From: Celeribacter sp. HF31
GTDB lineage: Bacteria > Pseudomonadota > Alphaproteobacteria > Rhodobacterales > Rhodobacteraceae
DNA length: 64,000 nucleotides
NCBI RefSeq assembly: GCF_011806455.1
Contig: NZ_JAATOT010000002.1
Span: 1-64,000 of the forward strand
Direction of reading: 5' to 3'
The position numbers and the translations under genes were made by a program. The notes under the pieces are model-generated. The model had not been told where the DNA came from. It searched no databases and worked only from the letters and a program-made list of their open reading frames with translations. This document shows, piece by piece, positions 45,385-53,817 of the stretch. Numbering within the stretch: position 1 is the stretch's first letter; the number at the start of each line of letters is the position of its first letter.

Positions 45385-46281
45385 ATGGACAAATCACATG
45401 ACATTCTTTGCATCGGCTCGGTGCTTTGGGACGTGATCGGGCGCACGGATCGTTCGATGCGCGTGGGCTCTGACGTGCCGGGCCGCATCGTGCGGGTGCC
45501 GGGCGGTGTGGCGATGAATATTGCCATGGCTTTGGCGCGGTTCGGCATGGTGCCCGATCTCTTGACCGCCATCGGGCGCGATCCGGCGGGCGCGGAATTG
45601 ATCGAGGCGGCTAAAGTGCGCGGCATCGGTACGGATCACGTTTACCTCTCAGAGGATTTGCCAACCGACAGCTATATGGCCGTCGAGGGTGCGAACGGCT
45701 TGATCGCCGCCATTGCGGATGCGCATTCGCTGGAGCGCGCGGGCGATAAAATCCTGCGGCCTTTGGCCGACGGGCGTCTGGGCACGGTGAATGCGCCTTA
45801 CGAGGGCCCGGTGGCGCTTGATGGTAATCTGACGACACAATTGTTGCGAGAGATTGCGCAGTCGCCCTTGTTTGCCAAAGCCGACCTGCGTGTGGCCCCC
45901 GCCTCGCCGGGTAAGGCCGAGCGGTTGTTGCCGCTGTTGGATCACCCGCGCGCAACGCTTTATGTCAACCTCGAAGAAGCTGGCCTCTTGGCCCAGACCC
46001 AATTCGAGACCTCGGCGGAGGCCGCGAAGGTTCTCGTCGAAGACCGTGGTGCGCATCGGGTCTTGGTCACCAACGGTGGCAAAGGCGCCTCGATTGCCTG
46101 CGATGGAGAAGTCCTGACCCAAACCCCGCCCGAAGTTCTGGTCGCGCGCGTGACCGGCGCGGGCGACACTTTCATGGCGGCGCATATTGCCGCCGAAATG
46201 CGTGGCGCAGATGCCGCCGACGCTTTGACGGCGGCGCTTGAAGCGGCCGCTCACTATGTTTCCGGAGATACCCCCCTATGA
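45385..46281 (+). CDS. psuK: PfkB-family kinase, probable pseudouridine kinase
   Basis: 298 residues. The PfkB N-motif region GGVAMNIAMALARFG and the C-terminal ATP/anion motif VTGAGDTFMAAHIA (catalytic Asp) are present. PsuK phosphorylates pseudouridine to its 5'-phosphate. The assignment rests on tight coupling (ATGA) to psuG; alone it would only be a ribokinase-like sugar or nucleoside kinase. Start 45385 (MDKSHDILCIGSVLWD). Confidence 0.87.
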   Translation: MDKSHDILCIGSVLWDVIGRTDRSMRVGSDVPGRIVRVPGGVAMNIAMALARFGMVPDLLTAIGRDPAGAELIEAAKVRGIGTDHVYLSEDLPTDSYMAVEGANGLIAAIADAHSLERAGDKILRPLADGRLGTVNAPYEGPVALDGNLTTQLLREIAQSPLFAKADLRVAPASPGKAERLLPLLDHPRATLYVNLEEAGLLAQTQFETSAEAAKVLVEDRGAHRVLVTNGGKGASIACDGEVLTQTPPEVLVARVTGAGDTFMAAHIAAEMRGADAADALTAALEAAAHYVSGDTPL

Positions 46282-47189
46282 CCCTTCCGATGATGTATGC
46301 CCCCGAAGTCGTCGACGCGCTGGAGGCGGGCCGTCCTGTCGTGGCGCTCGAGTCGACGATCATCACCCATGGCATGCCCTATCCGCAAAACGTCGAAACC
46401 GCCCAGATGGTCGAAGAGGACATTCGTGCCGCAGGTGCCGTACCCGCGACCATCGCGGTGCTCGACGGTGTGCTCCATATCGGGCTGACCGAGACGCAGC
46501 TCAAAGCGCTTGGTCAGGCGACCGGCGTGATGAAAGTCTCTCGTGCGGATTTGCCAGTCTGTATCGCGCGCGGAGCGACAGGTGCGACCACGGTGGCCGC
46601 CACCATGATTGCGGCTGAGATTGCCGGCATCAAAGTCTTTGCCACCGGCGGCATCGGCGGCGTGCATCGCGGCGCGGAAGAGACTTTTGACATCTCCGCC
46701 GATCTTCTGGAACTGGGCGAAACGGCCGTGACCGTGGTGGCCGCCGGGCCGAAAGCCATTCTCGACATTCCGAAGACGCTCGAAGTGCTGGAAACCCATG
46801 GCGTGCCGGTGATCGCCTATGGTCAGGACGAAATCCCGGCGTTCTGGTCGCGCGCCTCTGGCCTGCCCGCGCCTTTGCGGATGGACAGCGCGAGTGAGAT
46901 CGCGCGCGCCATGGAAATGCGCGCGGCGATGGGCCTCAAGGGCGGTCAACTGGTCGCCAACCCGATCCCCGAAGCGGATGAGATTCCGCGCGAAGTGATC
47001 ATGCCCTATGTCGAGACCGCGCTGAAAGAGGCCGAAGATAAGGGCATCGCCGCGAAAGAGGTCACGCCTTTCCTGTTGCAGCGCATGTTCGAGTTGACCG
47101 AAGGCAAATCCCTCGTCGCCAATATCGCATTGGTGCGCAACAACGCGCGGCTGGCGGCTCAAATCGCCTGCGAATTGACCGCCAAATAA
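46278..47189 (+). CDS. psuG: Pseudouridine-5'-phosphate glycosidase
   Basis: 303 residues. PsuG motifs are VVALESTIITHGMPYPQNVETA, GVLHIGLT, ARGATGATTVAATM, ATGGIGGVHRGAEETFDISADL and the C-terminal NIALVRNNARLAAQIA. It splits pseudouridine 5'-phosphate into uracil and ribose 5-phosphate. It overlaps psuK by four bases. Confidence 0.95.
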   Translation: MTLPMMYAPEVVDALEAGRPVVALESTIITHGMPYPQNVETAQMVEEDIRAAGAVPATIAVLDGVLHIGLTETQLKALGQATGVMKVSRADLPVCIARGATGATTVAATMIAAEIAGIKVFATGGIGGVHRGAEETFDISADLLELGETAVTVVAAGPKAILDIPKTLEVLETHGVPVIAYGQDEIPAFWSRASGLPAPLRMDSASEIARAMEMRAAMGLKGGQLVANPIPEADEIPREVIMPYVETALKEAEDKGIAAKEVTPFLLQRMFELTEGKSLVANIALVRNNARLAAQIACELTAK

Positions 47190-47207
47190 CCGAAGAGACA
47201 TGCAAAT

Positions 47208-47284
47208 CGCGATTGAGAGCGGAAAATCGACCGGCGGCTTATTGTGTCTTTACACATGCCCCCCTAAGTTCCCTCTCAATCGCG
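47208..47284. repeat. Inverted repeat framing the DUF502 promoter region
   Basis: CGCGATTGAGAG (47208-47219) and CTCTCAATCGCG (47273-47284) are perfect 12-bp inverses 53 bases apart. The inner region carries TTATTGTGTCTTTACACATG. Confidence 0.75.
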
Positions 47285-47309
47285 CCTCTTTCATGGTCAG
47301 TCCCCTAGA

Positions 47310-48062
47310 ATGAACAACCCTTTCGAAGACGAAACCCACCCGCCCCAACCGCGCAAGCCGGGGCTTTTTGCGCATTTGCGTGCGGCGTTTCTGACGGGGC
47401 TTGTGGTGGTCGCCCCCATCGGGCTGACCGCCTATGTGATCTGGACCGTGATCGGCTGGGTCGATGGATGGGTTTTGACCTTTGTGCCCTCGGGCTACCA
47501 CCCGGATGCGCTGATCAACCGCTTCCTGGGCTATACTGATCCGGGCGAGCAGATTCACATCAACCTGCGCGGTGCGGGTGTGGTGATTTTCCTGATTTTC
47601 ACCGTGGTGGTCGGCTGGATCGCCAAGGGCCTTGTGGGGCGCTCGCTCATTCGCTGGGCCGAGAACCTCGTGGATCGCACGCCCGTGGTGAGGTCGATCT
47701 ACAATGGCGTCAAACAAATCGCGGAAACCGTGTTTTCGCAGTCCGGCACCTCTTTCGACAAGGCCTGTCTCATCGAATATCCCCGTCGCGGGATTTGGGC
47801 CATCGGCTTTGTGTCGACGAATGCGAAGGGCGAGGTCGCGCGGCGCACGCCAGAGGACGAGAAATATCTCTCGGTCTTTGTGCCGACCACGCCGAACCCG
47901 ACCTCGGGCTTTTTGCTGTTCTTCCCGGAGAGCGATGTGATCCTGCTCGACATGACGGTCGAGGATGCCGCGAAACTGGTGATCTCTGCCGGGCTGGTCT
48001 ATCCGAACCCGAAAGACCCGACGCAACCGCCGGCTGAGAAAATCCCGGATACGCCCGCGTAA
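47310..48062 (+). CDS. DUF502 family inner-membrane protein
   Basis: 250 residues with two membrane helices (about 25-48 and 88-110), then a cytoplasmic domain with VDRTPVVRSIYNGVKQIAETVFS and VFVPTTPNPTSGFLLFFPESDV, the DUF502 hallmarks. The function of the family is not established. The ribosome site is weak. The upstream 12-bp inverted repeat may regulate it. Confidence 0.88.
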   Translation: MNNPFEDETHPPQPRKPGLFAHLRAAFLTGLVVVAPIGLTAYVIWTVIGWVDGWVLTFVPSGYHPDALINRFLGYTDPGEQIHINLRGAGVVIFLIFTVVVGWIAKGLVGRSLIRWAENLVDRTPVVRSIYNGVKQIAETVFSQSGTSFDKACLIEYPRRGIWAIGFVSTNAKGEVARRTPEDEKYLSVFVPTTPNPTSGFLLFFPESDVILLDMTVEDAAKLVISAGLVYPNPKDPTQPPAEKIPDTPA

Positions 48063-48068
48063 GTCACC

Positions 48069-49124
48069 TCAGGCGAACATCTCATGCAAATCGACACTGG
48101 CACGTTCCCCCAGATCGTCGAAATGCTCCGCTAAAAATGTGTCACAGGCTGCCCTGCCCGCCGCTTTCAGCCGCGACAGGATCAAAGGCGAGGGCACCAG
48201 TTTGGTGCGCGCCGAGAGCTCCTGCATCAGCGTGTCATCGGCGATCATATGCACCAGCACATCCTTCATCGTGCCCTGTGGCAGGCGTTCGGCGGCGATC
48301 AATTCGCGCACGAATTGCACCGCACGCAGCTCGCGCAACAGGGATGAATTAAACGAAATTTCGTTGATCCGGTTCTGAATCTCCTCGGGCGTTTTCGGCG
48401 TACCGGGACGCTCCAGAGGGTTGATATTGACGATCACCACATCCGCCGGAAACTCCGGTTCAAACAGCGGAAACAGCGCGGGATTGCCGGTATAGCCACC
48501 GTCCCAGTAAGGATCCGTCACGCCCGTCACCGGATCGGTGATCTGCACCGCTTGGAACAATTCCGGCAGACAGGCGGACGCGAGGATCACATCCGTGTTC
48601 ACCTCATGGCCGGAAAACACCCGGATTTTGCCGGTGCGCACATTGGTGGTGGAGATGAACAGCGCCGGGCCGTCTTCGGCGCCCAAGACGCTGCAATTCA
48701 GCTCCTCGACCACATCGTTCAAAGGGTTCTGATAGAAGGCGCCGTAGACATAGGGGCTGGTCACCGTGGCGATGGAATCGAGGAATGCAAAGGGCACGGT
48801 GTATTGCATCATCTTGGTGAACAGCTCGGTCGTGGGACCGAATTGCGACATCCAGGCGTTAAGCCGCATGTCCGACACCGCCCCCATCTGCGCCCAGACG
48901 CCATCGAGCGCCGCTTTCGCCCCCGCACGCCCGCCTTGCACGAGACCGGATTTCAATGCGGCCCCGTTCAAAGCCCCAGCCGAAGTGCCTGAAATCGCGG
49001 CGATCTCCACTTCGTCATATTCCAGCATCCGGTCCAACACGCCCCAGGTGAAGGCGCCATGCGCGCCTCCGCCCTGAAGGGCCAGGTTGATCTTTTTGAC
49101 GGGTTTGGACGGTTTCTTCGCCAT
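48069..49124 (-). CDS. Patatin-like phospholipase
   Basis: 351 residues. Oxyanion loop GGGAHG (19-24), nucleophile Ser in GTSAGALNG and catalytic Asp in WDGGYTGN form the Ser-Asp dyad. A C-terminal DUF3734-like part contains FVRELIAAERLP. Its ATG overlaps the stop of 3-hydroxybutyrate dehydrogenase by one base, so the two are co-translated; a lipid or polyhydroxybutyrate-granule role is inferred only. Confidence 0.88.
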   Translation of the reverse strand: MAKKPSKPVKKINLALQGGGAHGAFTWGVLDRMLEYDEVEIAAISGTSAGALNGAALKSGLVQGGRAGAKAALDGVWAQMGAVSDMRLNAWMSQFGPTTELFTKMMQYTVPFAFLDSIATVTSPYVYGAFYQNPLNDVVEELNCSVLGAEDGPALFISTTNVRTGKIRVFSGHEVNTDVILASACLPELFQAVQITDPVTGVTDPYWDGGYTGNPALFPLFEPEFPADVVIVNINPLERPGTPKTPEEIQNRINEISFNSSLLRELRAVQFVRELIAAERLPQGTMKDVLVHMIADDTLMQELSARTKLVPSPLILSRLKAAGRAACDTFLAEHFDDLGERASVDLHEMFA

Positions 49125-49897
49125 CAGAGCGCGGTCCAGCCACCATCGACGGAGATCGTCGTGCCGGTGATCTGATTGGCCGCCGAAGACGCGAGAAACA
49201 CACAGGTGCCGCCCAGTTCTTCGACCGTGGCGAATTGTTTCGACGGCTGGCGATCCAACAGAACCTCACGGATCACCGTTTCGCGGTCCATGCCGTATTT
49301 CTCCATCGTATCCGGGATTTGCGCCTCCACCAGCGGGGTCAAAACATAGCCCGGACAGATCGCATTGCAGGTGATCGGTTCTTCGGCGGTCTCCAGTGCC
49401 GTGACCTTGGTCAGCCCCACCACGCCGTGTTTGGCCGCGACATAGGCCGATTTATAGGGCGACGCGGTCAGGCCATGGGCGGAGGCGATATTGATCACCC
49501 GACCCCAACCGGCCGCGCGCATCACGGGCAAGGCGGCCGCGGTGGTGTGAAACGCGGAGCTGAGGTTGATCGCGATGATCGCATCCCATTTGGCGCGCGG
49601 AAATTCGTCGATCGCCGCGACGTGTTGGATGCCCGCATTGTTGACGAGAATATCGCAGCTGCCCGCCTTCTCAATGAGCGCCCGGCACTCGTCGCCCTTC
49701 GACATATCCGCTTTGATATAGCGCGCGGTGACGCCGAATTCGCGGCCGATCTCCTCGGCCAGCGCGTGGTCTTCGTCGCGATCGGTGAAGGAATTGAGCA
49801 CAACATTCGCGCCCACTTTCGCCAATTCACGCGCCACGCCCAGCCCGATTCCAGAGTTCGATCCGGTGATGATGGCGGTTTTTCCTTGAATGGTCAT
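49124..49897 (-). CDS. bdhA: D-3-hydroxybutyrate dehydrogenase
   Basis: 257 residues of short-chain dehydrogenase. Cofactor loop GSNSGIGLG, NNAGIQHVAAIDEFP, catalytic Ser in NIASAHGLTASPYKSAYVAAKHG with YxxxK, and the PGYVLTPLVEAQI segment specific to this enzyme. It oxidises 3-hydroxybutyrate to acetoacetate with NAD. Start 49897 has GGAG 7 bases upstream. Confidence 0.93.
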   Translation of the reverse strand: MTIQGKTAIITGSNSGIGLGVARELAKVGANVVLNSFTDRDEDHALAEEIGREFGVTARYIKADMSKGDECRALIEKAGSCDILVNNAGIQHVAAIDEFPRAKWDAIIAINLSSAFHTTAAALPVMRAAGWGRVINIASAHGLTASPYKSAYVAAKHGVVGLTKVTALETAEEPITCNAICPGYVLTPLVEAQIPDTMEKYGMDRETVIREVLLDRQPSKQFATVEELGGTCVFLASSAANQITGTTISVDGGWTAL

Positions 49898-50105
49898 ATC
49901 TGTCTCCAATTCTCTTTGCCTTTAACTGTAGGTGCTGCGGCTGCAAAGCAAAGGGGAGAATCGCCACGTCCGCGTGATATCGACGTGAGAATCGGTGAAT
50001 TCGGCGACAAAAGCGCGCACAGGCGGTGGCGAAGGGTATTTTCATCTGCCTGAACAAAAGGCGATTTCGGCCAAGCCTGCTTGGAAAAACGCCTGATCTC
50101 GAACC
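49898..50105. other. Intergenic upstream of bdhA
   Basis: Promoter region for bdhA. With the small RNA locus to its right it makes a 389-base gap between annotated proteins. No ORF supported. Confidence 0.4.
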
Positions 50106-50181
50106 AAAAAAAACGCCCGCACAAGGCGGGCGCTGAGTTATTGAGGCAGGTTTCATACAGGCAAGAAACCTATCGAGCAGT
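50106..50181 (-). ncRNA. Candidate small RNA (~76 nt)
   Basis: Minus-strand unit with no ORF. It starts about 7 bases after a TATAAA box and has a 5' hairpin AGGTTTC/GAAACCT (50171-50165 with 50154-50148; ten-base loop TTGCCTGTAT). A short linker leads to a terminator CGCCCGC-CTTGT-GCGGGCG (50132-50114) and eight T. The architecture is that of a trans-acting sRNA. Targets are unknown. It lies divergent from the solute-binding protein gene at 50287. Confidence 0.6.
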
Positions 50182-50187
50182 GACTTC

Positions 50188-50216
50188 TTTATACGCGGTT
50201 CCACGCCGCACTCCAA
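50188..50216 (-). promoter_or_regulatory. Sigma-70-type promoter of the candidate sRNA
   Basis: On the minus strand TTGGAG (50216-50211), exactly 17 bases, TATAAA (50193-50188). Confidence 0.6.
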
Positions 50217-50286
50217 GCTAAAAGTTTGAAAACACATTCGAGGCGGCATAGTTTGGGGCATAACAACAAGACGGGCGGAGGCACCC

Positions 50287-52119
50287 ATGGCATATCCTTA
50301 TCTTCATCGGGCTTATCTTGATCGGGTCAAGACCGGCACAGCCGCTTTGGCCCTGATCCCGCTCCTGAGCACCGCAGCATTTGCCGACCCCTCGCATGGG
50401 TTGGCCATGTATGGCGCGCCGGAATTGCCCGCCGATTTCACCGCCCTGCCCTATGTCCGCCCAGATGCGCCCAAGGGGGGCAAGATCGTCACCGGCGAAG
50501 GTGGCACATTTGATAGCCTCAATCCCTTTATCGACAAAGGCAATGTGCCGTGGCAGCTGCGCTACATGATGGCTGAAAGCCTGATGATTCAGGCCTATTC
50601 CGAACCCTTCTCGCTCTATTGTCTGCTCTGTGAGACGGTCGAGACGGATGAGGATCGCACCTGGGTCGAGTTTACGCTCCGGCCCGAGGCAAATTTTTCC
50701 GACGGCACGCCAGTGACGGTCGAAGATGTGATGTGGTCTTTTGAGACGCTGGGCACCGTTGGTCACGACCGCTACGGCTTGCTCTGGAGCCAGATCGACA
50801 GCATGGAGCAGACCGGCGACAACAGCGTCAAATTCACCTTCAATGTCGAGAACCGCGAATTGGCGCTTTTGGTGGCCACGCGTCCGATCCTGAAAAAAGC
50901 CTATTGGGACGACAAGGAGTTCACCAAATCCGGCATGGACCAGATCCCGGTGACCTCTGCGCCCTATCAGATCACCGACGCCAATCCCGGCATGTTCATC
51001 GAGATGACCCGCAATCCCGACTATTGGGGCAAAGACCTGCCCGTGATGCAGGGGCAGGCGAATTTCGACACCATCCGGTTTGAGTTCTTCGCCGATCCCT
51101 CTCTGGTGATCGAGGCCTTCAAAGCCGGAGAGTTGAACGCACACCGCGAATTCAATGTGCAAAGCTGGCAGGACCAATACGACTTTCCTGCGGTCGAACG
51201 TGGCGACGTGATCAAATCCGAAATTCCGCATCAGCGTCCCACCGGCATGACCGGTTTCGCGATGAACACCCGCCTGCCGCAATTTGCCGATTGGCGCGTG
51301 CGTCAGGCGATGATCGAGGCGTTCAATTTCAACTATATCAACGAGGCCCAGACCGAAAACCAACAGACCCGCATCACCTCTTACTTCTCCAACTCGCCGC
51401 TGGGCATGCGTCCGGGCCCGGCCGAAGGTCGCGTCAAAGAGCTGTTGGAGCCCTATCAGGACCAACTGCTCCCCGGCGTGATGGAGGGCTACACCCTGCC
51501 AGAAACCTCCGGCCGTGAGATCGACCGGGGCGCGATGCGCCGCGCGCTTGGGCTGATGGAAGAGGCGGGTTGGACCATCCAGAACGGCCAGATGAAAAAC
51601 GCCGACGGCCAGCTTTTTACCTTCGAGATTCTGCTGATGGTCGGCGACAATGAAAACCAATCCATCATCGACACCTACACGCAGATGCTCAACCAATTGG
51701 GCATCCAGCCGAAGATCGAAGTCGTGGATAAACCGCAATATATCCAGCGGATGGGCAATTTCGATTTCGGCATGACACCGGTGCGCTACGGCATTTCGCT
51801 CAGCCCCGGCAACGAGCAATATGCCTATTTCGGTGAGACCGCCGCCGATCAGCCCGGCTCGCGCAACATCGCGGGCGTCAAGGACCCGGTGGTGGATGCG
51901 ATGATCGCCAAAATGCTCGACGCCACCGATCGCGAAGACAGCCTCGCCGCCACCCGCGCGCTTGATCGCGTGCTGACGGCAGGACGCTACGCCATCCCGC
52001 TTTACGCCTGGAACGAAAGCTTTGACGCACATGTGAAAGAGCTGCATTACCCTGAGCCCTTGCCTTTGTACGGCGATTGGATCATGTGGCGGGAAATGAC
52101 CTGGTACTGGGAAGAATGA
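50287..52119 (+). CDS. Extracellular solute-binding protein family 5 (YejA-like)
   Basis: 610 residues. Signal peptide about 33 residues ending STAAFA|DP. The mature protein is a cluster C binding protein: LPYVRPDAPKGGKIVTGEGGTFDSLNPF is typical of YejA-type peptide or microcin C carriers. No permease or ATPase genes follow, so it is either an orphan or serves a transporter elsewhere. An HGLAMYG motif follows the signal. Start at 50287; the GGAGG lies 5 bases upstream. Confidence 0.88.
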   Translation: MAYPYLHRAYLDRVKTGTAALALIPLLSTAAFADPSHGLAMYGAPELPADFTALPYVRPDAPKGGKIVTGEGGTFDSLNPFIDKGNVPWQLRYMMAESLMIQAYSEPFSLYCLLCETVETDEDRTWVEFTLRPEANFSDGTPVTVEDVMWSFETLGTVGHDRYGLLWSQIDSMEQTGDNSVKFTFNVENRELALLVATRPILKKAYWDDKEFTKSGMDQIPVTSAPYQITDANPGMFIEMTRNPDYWGKDLPVMQGQANFDTIRFEFFADPSLVIEAFKAGELNAHREFNVQSWQDQYDFPAVERGDVIKSEIPHQRPTGMTGFAMNTRLPQFADWRVRQAMIEAFNFNYINEAQTENQQTRITSYFSNSPLGMRPGPAEGRVKELLEPYQDQLLPGVMEGYTLPETSGREIDRGAMRRALGLMEEAGWTIQNGQMKNADGQLFTFEILLMVGDNENQSIIDTYTQMLNQLGIQPKIEVVDKPQYIQRMGNFDFGMTPVRYGISLSPGNEQYAYFGETAADQPGSRNIAGVKDPVVDAMIAKMLDATDREDSLAATRALDRVLTAGRYAIPLYAWNESFDAHVKELHYPEPLPLYGDWIMWREMTWYWEE

Positions 52120-52166
52120 CCTCAACGTGGGAACAATGACCCTTTGAGATAATGGGAAGAATGAAC

Positions 52167-52295
52167 ATGAAAAAAGCAGCAGTCGCCCTCCTCCTCACCC
52201 TCACACTCACCTCAACGCTGACCGCCTGCGGCACCGTCGCAGGTGTCGGCGAAGACATCACAGGCGCGTCCCGCACGGTTCAGGGCTGGTTCTAG
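52167..52295 (+). CDS. Entericidin EcnA/B-family small lipoprotein
   Basis: 42 residues. The signal MKKAAVALLLTLTLTSTLTAC ends in a lipobox (LTAC), followed by GTVAGVGEDI, the entericidin core, and ending QGWF. A membrane lipoprotein of unknown role outside enterics, where such pairs act in stationary phase. GGGAAG lies upstream; an ATG at 52161 would add two residues. Its stop overlaps the next start. Confidence 0.85.
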   Translation: MKKAAVALLLTLTLTSTLTACGTVAGVGEDITGASRTVQGWF

Positions 52296-52429
52296 TGCTC
52301 TTACGCTGGACGGTGACGGCCTTGGTGATCGCCAGCCTCTCCGGCTGTGCGGTCGCCCGCGTCGGCGCCAAGGCCACGAAAGCGACGGTCAAAACCACGG
52401 TCAACACAACTGCACGCGTGATCAGCTGA
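52295..52429 (+). CDS. Second small lipoprotein, overlapping the entericidin gene
   Basis: 44 residues from a GTG that shares one base with the upstream TAG. A hydrophobic start (LLRWTVTALVIASL) leads to the lipobox LSGC, then a short Lys/Thr/Val-rich mature part (AKATKATVKTTVNTTARVIS). The one-base coupling to the entericidin gene, and hydrophobicity plus lipobox, support it being real. It overlaps the 3' end of the convergent regulator gene by 8 bases. Confidence 0.65.
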   Translation: MLLRWTVTALVIASLSGCAVARVGAKATKATVKTTVNTTARVIS

Positions 52430-53063
52430 GCGACGTCACCCAGAGGATCGTCGCATCTTCCGGGCTGACCGAAATCACATTGTGCCCCATCGTGGCGTCG
52501 TAATAGGCGCTGTCGCCGCGGCGCATCTCGACCGGCTCATAGAACTCGGTGATCAGCTTGATGACGCCCGTGAGCACATAGAGGAATTCCTCGCCGTCGT
52601 GGCGCACCCAGCCGTCGAATTCCTCGAAGCTGCGCGCCCGAATGGTGGCGCGATAGGGCAGCATGGATTTCTTGGTCAAAGCGCCCGCCAGCATTTCGTG
52701 CTCATAGGTCGCCGTCGGATGGGCGGCACCCTCGCCCGATTTCGTCACCGCCATCCGGCCCGAAATTTGCGCCTTTTGCGGCGGGGTGAACAGCTGAGGC
52801 ACGGAAATTTCCAATCCCACGGCAAGCTTTTTGAGCGCATCGTAAGTGGGTGACATCTGACCGTTTTCGATCTTCGACAGCGTCGAACGCGCGAGCCCCG
52901 CCTGCGTCGCCGCCTGCTCAAGGGTCCAGCCGCGCGCTTTGCGCAGATCGCGCACCCGCAATCCCAAATCCAAAGGCCGCGCCTCTTCGGGCAGGCCTTC
53001 GACACCTTCGCGGGCCAAACGGATGAGGCTCGGGGTCGGGTCGTGGGGTTGATCGTCTTGCAT
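52422..53063 (-). CDS. Cupin-containing XRE-family regulator
   Basis: 213 residues. HTH at ~34-88 (GLRVRDLRKARGWTLEQAATQAGLARSTLSKIENGQMSPTYDALKKLA) and a cupin at ~140-205 (WVRHDGEEFLYVLTGVIKLI, RRGDSAYYDATMGHNVISV). It belongs to the same class as the protein at 34618 but is not close to it. The target is unknown. Transcribed towards the lipoprotein pair. Confidence 0.87.
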   Translation of the reverse strand: MQDDQPHDPTPSLIRLAREGVEGLPEEARPLDLGLRVRDLRKARGWTLEQAATQAGLARSTLSKIENGQMSPTYDALKKLAVGLEISVPQLFTPPQKAQISGRMAVTKSGEGAAHPTATYEHEMLAGALTKKSMLPYRATIRARSFEEFDGWVRHDGEEFLYVLTGVIKLITEFYEPVEMRRGDSAYYDATMGHNVISVSPEDATILWVTSLS

Positions 53064-53110
53064 GGCGGTCTTTTAGCGCGCCAAAGAGAGAAAGGAAAAG
53101 GCCAAAAGAA

Positions 53111-53150
53111 AACCCCCGGATGCTGTTACCGCATCTTCGGGGGCTCTTTA
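53111..53150 (-). terminator. Terminator of the small membrane protein gene
   Basis: On the minus strand CCCCCGAAGATGC pairs with GCATCCGGGGG across GGTAACA, followed by TTTTCTTTT. Confidence 0.7.
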
Positions 53151-53255
53151 AACGTCACACTCAAAACCTCATGGCATGAGACGAGACGCTTTGGGCAGGG
53201 TCAGTTGGGGGGACTGCTCGTGAGGTTTTTTGCCTGCCCTAAGTCTGTATTTGGC

Positions 53256-53486
53256 TCACTCCAGATCGGGGAGCGGGGCGATGAGGAATTCGACATCGGT
53301 CAAACCACCCGTCACCTGATGCGCCACCAGAGTATCAAGTGCGCCGCCGGCAATCGCCACAGCGGCGATAAAGCCCAGAACCAGCGTGGCCACCGGCACC
53401 TGAAAACGACGATGTTTCGCGCAGAGCGTCGCCTGAAGCGAACGGCCCTGGAATGTGGTGAAGTGATTGGTGTCCTGCGCTGCCAT
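53256..53486 (-). CDS. Small hypothetical membrane protein
   Basis: 76 residues: a basic front (GRSLQATLCAKHRRFQ), one membrane helix at ~30-50 (VPVATLVLGFIAAVAIAGGA), then an acidic tail. GAGGG is 5 bases before ATG 53486 and a terminator follows, which supports expression. No family recognised. Confidence 0.6.
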   Translation of the reverse strand: MAAQDTNHFTTFQGRSLQATLCAKHRRFQVPVATLVLGFIAAVAIAGGALDTLVAHQVTGGLTDVEFLIAPLPDLE

Positions 53487-53817
53487 GAGAGAACCCTCGA
53501 TACCCGGATAAACTTATATGTTGCAATGATTTAACCACGATTCTCCGGCCCCTGTCATGCGAGCTGAATTGTCACAATTGTGACCGTGAAGCGACCTTTA
53601 GAGACGAGATCAAAGCATGAACGAAACAGGAATTCACACAGTTTGCAAAGTTGCAAACCCACCCCAAACACAAGATATAGGTCAATGAGAACATCCAATT
53701 CGGCGCGAATTGTGAGGCGCGAGAATATTTTCCTTTTCGCACCCCTCCCCTCCGCAGCGCAGATCGGTTAAAACCGCGCAACTCAAAATCCTCACACACT
53801 CCCCTCACGAGGCCCCG
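53487..53817. other. Divergent intergenic region before the DsbA-like gene
   Basis: 331 bases, AT-rich around 53510-53720, with no ORF supported. Presumably promoters for both flanking genes. Confidence 0.45.
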
